Of a stretch of DNA of 64,000 nt, positions 19,563 to 27,741 are shown in pieces. Under the pieces are notes generated by a model, which did no database searches, was not told the origin of the DNA, and saw nothing but the letters and a program-made list of their open reading frames with translations. This DNA is from VXYL01 sp965200375 (GTDB taxonomy: Bacteria; Pseudomonadota; Gammaproteobacteria; Pseudomonadales; Azotimanducaceae): contig OZ241353.1 of assembly GCA_965200375.1 (NCBI GenBank), forward strand, positions 2,232,001-2,296,000, read 5' to 3'. The position numbers were made by a program, and so were the translations under genes. Position 1 is the stretch's first letter, and each line of letters starts with the position of its first letter.

Positions 19563-22499
19563 TTACTTCCCTTCCCCTTCCCCCAGCCACAACTCCAGCT
19601 GCCTCGGCTGATCCACTTCCTTCGCATACGCCAGCCGCGCAAGGTCGTAGAGCGCCTCGAAGTCGTTGCTGGACGCGGCGGCCTCGCTCTGCAGCGCCAC
19701 CTTCGTGAAGCGGTGCGACACCGGCAGCACTTCCAGCACCGCCTCGAACGCCCGGAACAGGCGCGGGTCCCGATCCATGCCGGTTTCGGCGAGCATGTCC
19801 CGCGCCGCCGCCAGCGAGCGGCTGCGGGAGATGGTGGCGGCGTGGTGCAGGGTGTCGACGAGGCCGCGGCCGCCGTCCACCGGGCCGAGGGCGCCCTTCG
19901 CCGCGCGGGTGGCGCTGTCCCACAGGCGGAAGTCGCCGCCGCGCTTCTCGCCGAGGCGCTTCGCCACCTGCGCGTCCATGTCCACGCCGACGGCGCGGGC
20001 TAGGCGCAGCGCTTCGTCGTAGGCGAAGACGGGCGCCTTGAAGGCGTCCCATGCCAGCACGAAGAACGCCGTGGGCGCGTCCAGGTCTTCGCTCGCCTTC
20101 TTGCGCGTCAGCTGCTCCAAGCGCCAGCGCTTCACCTCGCGGCGGGCGGCGTCCAGGGCGTCTTCCGGCGTTGCGGCGTAGGGGTCCCAGTCGTCCTCGA
20201 GCACGTCCTGCTGGCCGCGGCGCCTTGCGGCCGGGCGCTCCCTGGGCGTGCCGCGGGTGAGCGGCCAGTTGCGGGAGAACTCCTCCAGCGCCGGGCCGAA
20301 GCACGCGAGGTACAAGTCCACGCCGGCGATGCCCGCCCGTTGGAACTCCGCCACGCGGGTGCGCACGGCGTTGGCCACGCGGGGTTCCACGTCTTCCCAG
20401 TAGGCGACGGCATCGCGCGCTTCGGCGGCGCGTTCCGCCGGACGCGGGCGGCAGGCGAGGAAGACGGTGCTTTTCGCTGCGGCCTTGTTCTTGATGTGCA
20501 ACCCTCCCTCCGACTCGGTATTGACAGGCCATGACGCGGTGATGACGAAGCCCGCCTCCATCAAGCCCTTGGCGAGCGCGTCCCAGGCGCCGGTGGCCTT
20601 GTGGGTGAACATCAGCGTCATGATGCCGTTGGCCTTGAGCACCCGCCGGCACTCGCGGAAGATGGCCGCCATGCGCTCGTGATAGTCGCGCCCGGCGAGT
20701 GCCCGCGCGCCCTTCTGGTCGGCGAAGCGCGCCGGGTTGGCCACCGCTTCGTTCTCCTTGTCCGTGAGCTGGCGGCGGAACAGCTCGGGGAAGACGTGCC
20801 CGGCGGTGCGCTTCAGCCAGACGTAGAAGAAATCCGAGAGCTCCGCGTACATCACGTTGTCGTAGTAGGGCGGGTCCATCACCACCGCGTCGATGCTGCC
20901 GCTCTCGATGTGGTCCAGGCTGTCCGCGGATTTGCAGGTGATGGTGACGGGCGGCGGATTGTGTGGTTCTTCGGGAGCAAACAGGTCGGAGCGCTGGCCC
21001 TCAGGGTGGACGAGTTCGACGAGCTCTTTGATGCACTTTGCGGTCTTTTCGATGGCCCAGTCGTAGCCGACGCCCGTGACCAGCGGGGCCATTTCGGCGT
21101 AGGACCAGACGAAAGCGAAGTCATGCCGGTTGAAGATGTGCCGAATGCCCCTTCCCGTGTTCGTGTCCCAATAGCTGCATCTGTTGTTGTAGTCCAGCAA
21201 CGTGTCCAGCGCGATCGCCAGATAGCCGTAGGCGGCCTTGCGCAACTCCGTGAGTTCGCCGGCGGCCCGGTCCGCTTCGAGCATCTCCCGATACACCTCC
21301 ACGCTCGTGCCGTGGCAGAGGAGTTGGCGCGGCGAGAACAGGTCGCGCCACAGCGGCATGCCGTACTGAATCGGCCTATCGTCGTTGGTGTTCTCGGGGA
21401 ACCGCTCGCTCGGCACCAGGTCGAACGCCTCCCACTCCGGCAGCTTCTCCGCAAGCGCCGCGTGAATCTCCGCGCTGTTGTCGTCCTCCGCCCGCGGCGC
21501 CCGATAGCCGCGAACCCACTTCTCCCGCTCGCGCCCGCTCTTCGTCTTCACCCGCGCGCGCTTCTTGTAGACCACGGCGTACAGCTGCTCGCCCATCCGC
21601 CTCGCCTGCGCCTGCGCCTTGATCTCGTCTCCGTCGATCTGCCGCCGGCAGTCGGGATAGGGACACAGCCCATCCCCTTTTGCCACCGTCCCCACCGACT
21701 GCCGCTCCGCCGTCTCGACAATCTCGAACCCGCACACCCGCCCCGCGCTCTCCGGCCCGCCGGCCAACTCCGGCAACAATCGAACGCCCTTGCCGCCCGG
21801 CGCCAAGCGCCAGTTCGGGGACAGCGGCACGAGGCCAGCGCAATAGGGGCAGGCGATGGTGCGGGCGTAGAGGTACCCATCCGGCCGCGTGTTGTCTTCC
21901 GGCTCGTCCGGAAACGTGCCCGCCAGCCGCTCCCGCACTTCCGCCACAAGCCGTTCGCCCAGCTCTGCGAGCGCATCCCGCAACCGGTGACCGTGGGTTG
22001 CTGGCCACGCAACGGTCGCCATTTCGATCAACGCCGCCACGGCGTTCAAGTCGTTCGCCTGCGCCGACAACCCCAACCGAAGCGCCTCGAAGGCGACACT
22101 GCCGCCACCGGCCGTCGGATCAAGCACCGTCGGCGCATCGTCTTCACCCACCAACCAGCCCCGGACCTCCTCGCCCGGCGGGTGCTTGAATGCCCGCCCG
22201 TACCCATACGCATCGGCCCCAAGACGCTCCCCCTTCCGCGTGGCCTCGGCAATCCGCGCCTTCGCCGCCAGAGGGTCGCCGTGGATGCCAATGGCGTGCA
22301 GAAACGCCTTCCGATCCGCGTCCAACGGCAACAGCGAAGCCAGCACCGCCGCCCGAGACGCCACCAGCGGCCGCCGCGCCCACCAGACGTGCAGCCGATT
22401 CGGCGCCGGAAACGGCGTCATCGGCGTCCGCTCCCGCAGGCTCTCGATGCCAATCTCGGCGATGGGTAGCCAGCGCTCAATCAGGCGGATATCTGGCAC
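19563..22499 (-). CDS. DUF1156 DNA methylase, copy 1
   Basis: 978-residue DNA methylase from GTG 22499 (VPDIRLIERW). N-terminal DUF1156 region with FPAPNRLHVWWARRPL; SAM-binding motif DPTAGGGS at about 127-134; a cysteine pair region CPYC ... CPYPDC (about 217-284) that looks like a zinc ribbon; catalytic DPPY at about 542-545 in MDPPYYDNVMYAELSDF. It should methylate DNA as the self-marking arm of the defence system with the PLD-SNF2 helicase and DUF499 ATPase. The gene is matched over 2,918 bp by copy 2 at 34-37 kb; only the last few residues (GEGEGK here) and the start codon region differ. A divergent promoter faces away from it at 22.58 kb. Confidence 0.9.
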   Translation of the reverse strand: MPDIRLIERWLPIAEIGIESLRERTPMTPFPAPNRLHVWWARRPLVASRAAVLASLLPLDADRKAFLHAIGIHGDPLAAKARIAEATRKGERLGADAYGYGRAFKHPPGEEVRGWLVGEDDAPTVLDPTAGGGSVAFEALRLGLSAQANDLNAVAALIEMATVAWPATHGHRLRDALAELGERLVAEVRERLAGTFPDEPEDNTRPDGYLYARTIACPYCAGLVPLSPNWRLAPGGKGVRLLPELAGGPESAGRVCGFEIVETAERQSVGTVAKGDGLCPYPDCRRQIDGDEIKAQAQARRMGEQLYAVVYKKRARVKTKSGREREKWVRGYRAPRAEDDNSAEIHAALAEKLPEWEAFDLVPSERFPENTNDDRPIQYGMPLWRDLFSPRQLLCHGTSVEVYREMLEADRAAGELTELRKAAYGYLAIALDTLLDYNNRCSYWDTNTGRGIRHIFNRHDFAFVWSYAEMAPLVTGVGYDWAIEKTAKCIKELVELVHPEGQRSDLFAPEEPHNPPPVTITCKSADSLDHIESGSIDAVVMDPPYYDNVMYAELSDFFYVWLKRTAGHVFPELFRRQLTDKENEAVANPARFADQKGARALAGRDYHERMAAIFRECRRVLKANGIMTLMFTHKATGAWDALAKGLMEAGFVITASWPVNTESEGGLHIKNKAAAKSTVFLACRPRPAERAAEARDAVAYWEDVEPRVANAVRTRVAEFQRAGIAGVDLYLACFGPALEEFSRNWPLTRGTPRERPAARRRGQQDVLEDDWDPYAATPEDALDAARREVKRWRLEQLTRKKASEDLDAPTAFFVLAWDAFKAPVFAYDEALRLARAVGVDMDAQVAKRLGEKRGGDFRLWDSATRAAKGALGPVDGGRGLVDTLHHAATISRSRSLAAARDMLAETGMDRDPRLFRAFEAVLEVLPVSHRFTKVALQSEAAASSNDFEALYDLARLAYAKEVDQPRQLELWLGEGEGK
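19573..22490. repeat. Direct repeat A, copy 1 (2,918 bp, nearly all of the DUF1156 gene)
   Basis: Aligns to 34318-37235 at a constant offset of 14,745 bases with no indel. I noticed a single mismatch by eye (T at 20001, C at 34746). Flanking sequence diverges immediately at both ends. Direct orientation, so recombination between the copies would excise about 14.7 kb. Confidence 0.9.
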
Positions 22500-22565
22500 T
22501 TGGCCTCCCCACACGCTCGCGGCTTGCCGCAGTCCAGTACCCGCCAAAAGCAGGCCAACAGACCA

Positions 22566-22594
22566 TTGCACACCGCCAGTACTGTATGTATAGT
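22566..22594 (+). promoter_or_regulatory. Sigma70-type promoter for the DprA-like cassette
   Basis: TTGCAC, 17-base spacer, TATAGT: a near-consensus promoter about 65 bases upstream of the methylase start and pointing away from it. The same hexamers, spacing and much of the surrounding sequence recur at 37333-37361 beside methylase copy 2. Confidence 0.75.
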
Positions 22595-22722
22595 CACATC
22601 AAGTCTCCCAACGCGCCGGTGCCGCGCAACACGAGCATCAAGCGATGTACGATAGTGTGACCGTCTACGGGCTGGCACGGGACGATGGCGTGCGGGAAGC
22701 CAGCGGCGTCGAAGGGGAAGCG

Positions 22723-23664
22723 ATGTCGGGCATCGAGCATCAATCGAGTTTGCCACTTGGCAACACGGGTTCGCCAGCACTGAACGCCGTGTCGCCTTTC
22801 GCCGAGATGGGCGCCTACGAGGCCATCTGGGCCGAAGAGAAGGTGTCGTTCAAGGCGCTCGCAGAGCGCTTCGCGGCACATCCGGGTCACGTCCCGTCGG
22901 ACTTCGTGCCTGCCGCCAAGAGCACCGAGTACGCGCGCTCGGCCATGGCCAGCCTCGCCGAGGCGGGCGTTCACCGCTTCGGCATTCGGCTCAACGGGGC
23001 CGCTGAATACCCCGGCAAGCTCCGCGATGCCGCTCATCCCGTCGAACTGCTGTACTACGTCGGCATCTGGGACTTCGCTTGGTCGCCCTCCGTGGCGGTG
23101 GTCGGCACCCGCAAGCCGAGCAGCGACGGGCTGGCAAGGACGAGGAAGCTGGCGAGGTCGCTGGTGGAGGACAACTTCACGGTCGTATCGGGCTTGGCGT
23201 CCGGCATCGACACGGCGGCGCACGAAGCCGCGATGGAATGCGGCGGCCGCACAATCGCCGTGCTCGGTACGCCGCTCTCGAAGGCCTACCCCTCGGAGAA
23301 CGCGCCCCTGCAACAGCGGATCGCAAAGGACCACTTGGTTGTGAGCCAAGTGCCAGTGAAGCGCTACGAGAAGCAGGGCTTCCACGGCAACCGCCTATTC
23401 TTCCCAGAACGCAACGCCACCATGTCCGCCCTCACGGACGCCACGGTGATCGTGGAGGCTGGCGATACGTCGGGAACGCTGATTCAGGCGAAGGCCGCGC
23501 TAGAACAGGGCCGAAAGCTGTTCGTGTTGGATAGCTACTTCGGCCAAGGCCTGCGCTGGCCGGAGCGGTTAGAGGCAAAGGGCGCGATGCGAGTGAGGAA
23601 CTATGGCGAGATCGCAGAGCAGCTTGCCGCGGAAACTACCAGCAGTGGATTGATGCCGTCATGA
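22723..23664 (+). CDS. DprA/Smf-like protein, defence-cassette type
   Basis: 313 residues from ATG 22723 with GAAGGGGAAG just before it; an ATG at 22645 in the same frame is less likely. The Rossmann-like DprA core is clear: VAVVGTRKPSSDG (about 124), VVSGLASGIDTAAHEAAM, TIAVLGTP, AYPSEN and later FPERNATMSALTDATVIVEAGDTSGTLIQA. Classic DprA loads RecA on incoming DNA; this shorter form, inside a defence island and starting a cassette with an unknown protein and a ParA-like ATPase, more likely acts as a nucleotide- or DNA-end-sensing module. It overlaps the next gene by 4 bases (ATGA). Confidence 0.82.
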   Translation: MSGIEHQSSLPLGNTGSPALNAVSPFAEMGAYEAIWAEEKVSFKALAERFAAHPGHVPSDFVPAAKSTEYARSAMASLAEAGVHRFGIRLNGAAEYPGKLRDAAHPVELLYYVGIWDFAWSPSVAVVGTRKPSSDGLARTRKLARSLVEDNFTVVSGLASGIDTAAHEAAMECGGRTIAVLGTPLSKAYPSENAPLQQRIAKDHLVVSQVPVKRYEKQGFHGNRLFFPERNATMSALTDATVIVEAGDTSGTLIQAKAALEQGRKLFVLDSYFGQGLRWPERLEAKGAMRVRNYGEIAEQLAAETTSSGLMPS

Positions 23665-24746
23665 AGACGTTCCACACACCACTCGGAAAGGCGGGATCGG
23701 ATCAGCTTTACGGTATGGAAGAAGCGGTCCATAGCGACATCATGGCGATGTTCCAAGCAGGTGCCGAACGGGATGCTCTCGACTACGGCGTAGGCCTAGC
23801 TGTTGACAAGGGTCGGTATGACGACGGCAGCATTCGTTTGGAGGCGCGAAGACGAGAGTGCGACGCACGCATTACTTCGTCTGCGGGTAGGGCCGTCGAG
23901 AGGGCTCTGAAGCTGATTCACGCGTATGGGACTGACCGCATCATCGGCCGGGAGTTCCCGGGCGTCGATGAGAAGCAGATCGAAAGGGACACACAAGGAG
24001 GCCACGGGTTAATTCGCCTTCGGCAGATGATCCTCGACGAGATGCCGGACGTCGACATGGAGAATGCCCTTGAAGACGCCTACCAGAGGGCACTCAATCG
24101 CGGTTTGCTAGTCGTTACGCTAGACGACAAGCACCTATGGACCATCTATGCAAGTTCTGAAGACATCCCGTTGCGGGAGCATACCACTGGTGGGTTTAGC
24201 GACGGTGAGGAGTACACGACCGATCACTCGTCCGGTCATATTTTGTTTCTTCTTTTCGACAAACGGAAACAGTCGGAGTTCGAGAAGCTACCCGTCAGTA
24301 CATTGGTGCAGTTCCTAGAGAAGGCCGATCAAGCCTACTACGAACGGGATGGCGGGAGCGGGAAAAGACGGAACATGCATTGGGAATCCTATAGTGCTAG
24401 GGACCACGAGCGGTCTCGCCCCTACGTCGTAGCGGGGATGAGGTTCTTCGCGAGATTGGCCAAGGAGCTAGTCCAACTTTCAAAGCAACATTGGGTAAGT
24501 GACAAAGGACGTCTTGTTCGGGATTTGGAACGCGCCAACTACAACATTCGAAAAACGATGGGAATCCACGCCATGCAGCGCTTCCAGGACAAGATCGTGT
24601 TTCCGCCGACGATACCAGCGATAGAACTAGCGGAAAAGTGGCTCGACTATTCTGCTGACCCGAAGGCAGTGGTCAAGAGAGGCTACGACCATCTGCGGCA
24701 GAAGCAACACTGGATGACCAACAAACCGGCCAACAAGAAGACGTAA
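23661..24746 (+). CDS. Unknown protein in DprA-ParA cassette
   Basis: 361 residues; I do not recognise the family. No signal peptide or membrane segment is apparent. The sequence is charged and mostly helical, with a possible beta segment near LNRGLLVVTLDDKHLWTIY and HILFLLFDKRK, and a long helical C-terminal half (VAGMRFFARLAKELVQLS, IRKTMGIHAMQRFQDK). No P-loop, HNH or PD-(D/E)XK signature is obvious. It overlaps the DprA-like gene by 4 bases and precedes the ParA-like gene by 80. Its base composition is visibly poorer in G+C than the neighbours, suggesting recent transfer. The GREFPGVDEKQIERDTQG segment would be a useful search seed. Confidence 0.7.
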   Translation: MKTFHTPLGKAGSDQLYGMEEAVHSDIMAMFQAGAERDALDYGVGLAVDKGRYDDGSIRLEARRRECDARITSSAGRAVERALKLIHAYGTDRIIGREFPGVDEKQIERDTQGGHGLIRLRQMILDEMPDVDMENALEDAYQRALNRGLLVVTLDDKHLWTIYASSEDIPLREHTTGGFSDGEEYTTDHSSGHILFLLFDKRKQSEFEKLPVSTLVQFLEKADQAYYERDGGSGKRRNMHWESYSARDHERSRPYVVAGMRFFARLAKELVQLSKQHWVSDKGRLVRDLERANYNIRKTMGIHAMQRFQDKIVFPPTIPAIELAEKWLDYSADPKAVVKRGYDHLRQKQHWMTNKPANKKT

Positions 24747-24826
24747 GATGTCTATTGCTACAGTTGCGCCGACTGGCAGTGGTACGCTGCGCTGATGCTC
24801 TAAATCTAAGACAAGCGGGGTCTGAC

Positions 24827-25879
24827 ATGGCGACATACGCGATCTGGAACAACAAAGGCGGGGTGGGGAAGAGCTACCTGACCTTCCAGCTTGCCTGCGA
24901 GTTTGCCCGCTCGCACCCGCACGAGACCGTGCTGGCCATCGACCTCTGCCCACAGGCCAATTCGTCCGGGATGCTGCTTGGCGGCATTGAGGCTGGCGAG
25001 GGTGCGCTCGAGGACCTGTCCGGCAACTCGCGCCCCAGGACGATCTCCGGGTATGTCGAAGATCGGATTACCAGCCCCTACGTCAACACCAACACCGGCT
25101 CGTCGTATGTCGTGCGGGTCGCCGATTTCAATGCGCAAGCGCCGCCCAACCTCAACTTGGTGGTCGGCGACGAGCAGCTTGAGGTGCAGGCGTCCCGCGT
25201 ACTTGCGGCGACTACGCCAGGGCCGCAGGACGCATGGCGCATCGTGCATACGTGGATCAGCGATCTGATCGCGGACATTCGCCGCCAGTGCAGCTCGGCG
25301 TCGACCGTCTTCATCGACTGCAATCCCAGCTTCGGCATCTACACCGAGCTGGCGTTGTCGGCAGCCGACAGGCTGATCATCCCGTTCTCGGCGGACGGGT
25401 CTTCGCGGCGGGCGGTGCGGAGCGTCTTGGCGCTCGTGTACGGCGTGACGCGTCGGCCGGGCACACAGCAGTCCGAGTATTTTCTACGGTCGGATCAGTA
25501 CCGGCTGCCGTTGCCGAAGATCTACTGCTATGTCGGGAATCGACTGACGCAGTACATCAAGTCGGCGAAGGCGTTCAAGGCCATCGTGGGGGCAATCGGC
25601 GACGAAATCTGGGCGGTTTGGCAGGACAATCCCAACGTCTTCTACATTCATCCCGAGGGGGCACCGCCGCCCAGAAGCCGCAAGGACTTCGAGCGGATGT
25701 TCCAGTCCGAGGTGCCTGATGCGAACACTGCGTCCGTGGTGTCCAGCTCTCTCGGCATCCCGGTGGTCAAACTGTCCGCTGGGTTCCAGCATGTGGCGGG
25801 AAAGGACGTGATGGTCAACCAGAGCCAATTGGATCGGCAACAGCCCGGCATCAAGGAACTCGCCAAACTCATCACCTAG
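24827..25879 (+). CDS. ParA-like P-loop ATPase
   Basis: 350 residues from ATG 24827. The deviant Walker A of ParA/MinD ATPases, NNKGGVGKS, is at about 7-15, followed by VLAIDLCPQANSSGML (Walker A' Asp) and VFIDCNPSFGIYTELALSAADRLIIPF (Walker B region). Length and C-terminal part (YCYVGNRLTQYIKS) differ from plasmid or chromosome ParA, and no ParB or parS is nearby. It is the third gene of the DprA-like/unknown/ParA-like set; as a solo ParA-type ATPase it may act as a switch or sensor rather than in partitioning. The 113 bases after it show no gene. Confidence 0.82.
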   Translation: MATYAIWNNKGGVGKSYLTFQLACEFARSHPHETVLAIDLCPQANSSGMLLGGIEAGEGALEDLSGNSRPRTISGYVEDRITSPYVNTNTGSSYVVRVADFNAQAPPNLNLVVGDEQLEVQASRVLAATTPGPQDAWRIVHTWISDLIADIRRQCSSASTVFIDCNPSFGIYTELALSAADRLIIPFSADGSSRRAVRSVLALVYGVTRRPGTQQSEYFLRSDQYRLPLPKIYCYVGNRLTQYIKSAKAFKAIVGAIGDEIWAVWQDNPNVFYIHPEGAPPPRSRKDFERMFQSEVPDANTASVVSSSLGIPVVKLSAGFQHVAGKDVMVNQSQLDRQQPGIKELAKLIT

Positions 25880-25992
25880 GCGGAGTGTCAGGGCAAGTCA
25901 AGCGCTTCGTAGCACTTGAAGTTCGTCAGCTCGATGGCCTGCAACATCCTGCGTCTATCCGGTGTACCGCCCCTTGGCCAACACCTCCAACC

Positions 25993-26439
25993 CTACCCCT
26001 CCTCCCCCAAATGCACCACCTCCACATCGCCCCACCGCTCCCTCAAGTACTCGGCGACGAGGCGGCGGTGGCATTGGTGGGGCTGGTCTTCGCTGCAGAG
26101 CAGGCAGCCGTCGTCGAGCAGCGCGGGGTCCACGGTTTCCTCAATGCGGCGCTCGCGCATGAGGTCGAGGAAGCGCTTCTCGTAGGCGGGCCAATCGACC
26201 TTGGCCTTCCGGTAGGCGGAGAGCAGCGCTTGCGTGGGCGCGAGGGCCGGAACGTGGGTGTAGTCCATGCCGCCGATCTCCCGCAGGAACCACGCTAGGT
26301 CGTCCCGTTTGGCGAAGCCCGCCAGTTGCGAGGAGTTGTTGAGGCGCACGTCCACCACGCGCTTTACGCCGGCGCTGCGCAGCAAGTCGAAGAAGCGCTG
26401 GGCGGGCTTCTTGGTGAAGCCGATGGTGAGCAAGCGCAT
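25993..26439 (-). CDS. DUF488 family protein (short)
   Basis: 148-residue DUF488 protein: MRLLTIGFTKKPAQRFFDLL at the start, VVDVRLNN, and the C-terminal CLLCSEDQPHQCHRRLVAEYL, the family's Cys/His-containing signature. The function of DUF488 is unknown; the CxxE...CHR motif suggests a catalytic or metal site. Last gene of a five-gene minus-strand operon (AAA#1, AlbA_2, dual-OB, DUF488, DUF488), only 5 bases after the previous gene. Confidence 0.85.
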   Translation of the reverse strand: MRLLTIGFTKKPAQRFFDLLRSAGVKRVVDVRLNNSSQLAGFAKRDDLAWFLREIGGMDYTHVPALAPTQALLSAYRKAKVDWPAYEKRFLDLMRERRIEETVDPALLDDGCLLCSEDQPHQCHRRLVAEYLRERWGDVEVVHLGEEG

Positions 26440-26444
26440 GGCCC

Positions 26445-27056
26445 TCACCCCGCTTCCGCGGCGGAAGGCGCGTAGCCCACCCGCGCCGTTTGCCAGCGAA
26501 TCGCGGCGGCCACCAGGTCCGTGCGGGATTGCGCGAGCAGATCGCCCTCGGCGGGCAGGCGGACGGCCGCCAGCAGGCGATCCATGGCGCTGGCGTGGCT
26601 CTCGGAACGGCCGTCGGCGTGGATGTGGAGGACGGCCACGCCGCGGGTGTCCAGCGCTTGGGAGACCAGGAGCGTTCGATGGCAGTGCAGAGGCTCCTTC
26701 TCCGCGCACATCAGCGCGACGCGGTGCTCCGCCATGCCCGTTTCCAGCCGGCGCAGGCCGTCCTTGAAGTTCCGCGTTTCGGCAACTCGGTCATAGCGGA
26801 TGCGGCCTCCCTCGTAGCACGCCGGGTCGTCGCTGCGTCCGCCGAGTTCGAGGCCAAGGTAGACGTAGGCGATGCCGGCGTCCGTCAACGTGTGCCGCAG
26901 CGCCTCGCGGTTGAACTGGGGATTGAAGCGGCTGTAGGGCGCCGAGCGCACGTCCGCCACCGCCGTCGCCGCGTGCCGGCGCAGGAGGGCCAGGAAGTCC
27001 GCCGCGGCATGGTTGGAGTGGCCGATGGTCAATACATGGGAATGGTCGGAACTCAT
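26445..27056 (-). CDS. DUF488 family protein (long)
   Basis: 203 residues with the DUF488 pattern: LTIGHSNHAAADFLALL, VADVRSAPYSRFNPQF, LGLELGG and the signature ALMCAEKEPLHCHRTLLVSQAL. It carries about 50 extra C-terminal residues compared with its downstream partner. ATGA overlap with the dual-OB gene indicates coupled translation. Paired DUF488 genes next to a dual-OB protein recur in defence-type islands as I recall them; the biochemical role is unknown. Confidence 0.85.
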   Translation of the reverse strand: MSSDHSHVLTIGHSNHAAADFLALLRRHAATAVADVRSAPYSRFNPQFNREALRHTLTDAGIAYVYLGLELGGRSDDPACYEGGRIRYDRVAETRNFKDGLRRLETGMAEHRVALMCAEKEPLHCHRTLLVSQALDTRGVAVLHIHADGRSESHASAMDRLLAAVRLPAEGDLLAQSRTDLVAAAIRWQTARVGYAPSAAEAG

Positions 27057-27733
27057 GCGTCCTCGATCACGGCGGCGATGAGCTTGTAGCAGTGGTCGTC
27101 GAACGGCTCGCCCAAACTGATCGTCAGGAAACAGCGGCCAAGCGCGTAGTCGCCATCGAGCTTGGCGAGGTGGCGGCGCTCGCAGACGGGGTCCGTCACC
27201 CATAAGTCGTATTGCCGGCCGGCATGGCGAAAGCACCCCTGAACGCGCCGTTTTCGGTTGCCGAACGCTTCCCCCGGCGCGAACACCCTGAGCGCCAGTT
27301 CCTCCACTTCCAGGAGGCGAAGCGAACTCTCCACCTCCGTCATGGCCGGCAGCGGAATCCTGTCGTTGCTGCCGTGGTGGGTGCTGAAGCCGTCGCGCCA
27401 CAGCGGCGCTTCCGGGTCCGCCAAGGCCGGCAGGTCGAACCACGAGCAGCGGCCCGCCTTGCGCCAGTACCACTCGGCGTCCAAGAGCCAGTTCTCGCTT
27501 TGCCATCCGTCCGCCACGGGCTTCACGACCGGAACGTCGATCACGTCCAGCACCCGGGGATCGCTGCCGTCCTCGTATTGGCGCTCGTACTCGGAAACCT
27601 CCTGCCCTTCCCGCTTGCTCACCAGGCGAATCCAGTCCCCCGCCCGCTCGCCATCCCACTCGCGCCCGACGATGCAGCGCCCGGCCAGCTTGCGGAAGTT
27701 GGCCAGGCAGACGATGCGCTTGCTGGCCGTCAT
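27053..27733 (-). CDS. Dual OB-domain-like protein associated with DUF488 genes
   Basis: 226 residues from MTASKRIVCLANFRK. The layout (RKLAGRCIVGREW, DGERAGDWIRLVSKR, then the SLRLLEVEELALRVF segment and a C-terminal LGRCFLTISLGEPFDD half) fits what I recall as the dual OB-containing family found beside DUF488 genes. OB folds bind nucleic acid or oligonucleotides, so this would be the recognition subunit of the DUF488 pair. Starts 9 bases after the AlbA_2 gene ends and overlaps the long DUF488 gene by 4 bases. Family naming is from memory and moderately sure. Confidence 0.65.
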   Translation of the reverse strand: MTASKRIVCLANFRKLAGRCIVGREWDGERAGDWIRLVSKREGQEVSEYERQYEDGSDPRVLDVIDVPVVKPVADGWQSENWLLDAEWYWRKAGRCSWFDLPALADPEAPLWRDGFSTHHGSNDRIPLPAMTEVESSLRLLEVEELALRVFAPGEAFGNRKRRVQGCFRHAGRQYDLWVTDPVCERRHLAKLDGDYALGRCFLTISLGEPFDDHCYKLIAAVIEDA

Positions 27734-27741
27734 GGGATTCG

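Noticed and set aside
20601..22469. Long plus-strand open frame opposite the DUF1156 gene (and its twin at 35346-37214)
   Set aside because: High-GC shadow frame: Arg/Val/His-rich, no domain, exactly antisense to a clear methylase.
24827..25879. Plasmid-type ParA partition locus
   Set aside because: No ParB, no parS-like repeats, and the gene belongs to the DprA-like cassette.
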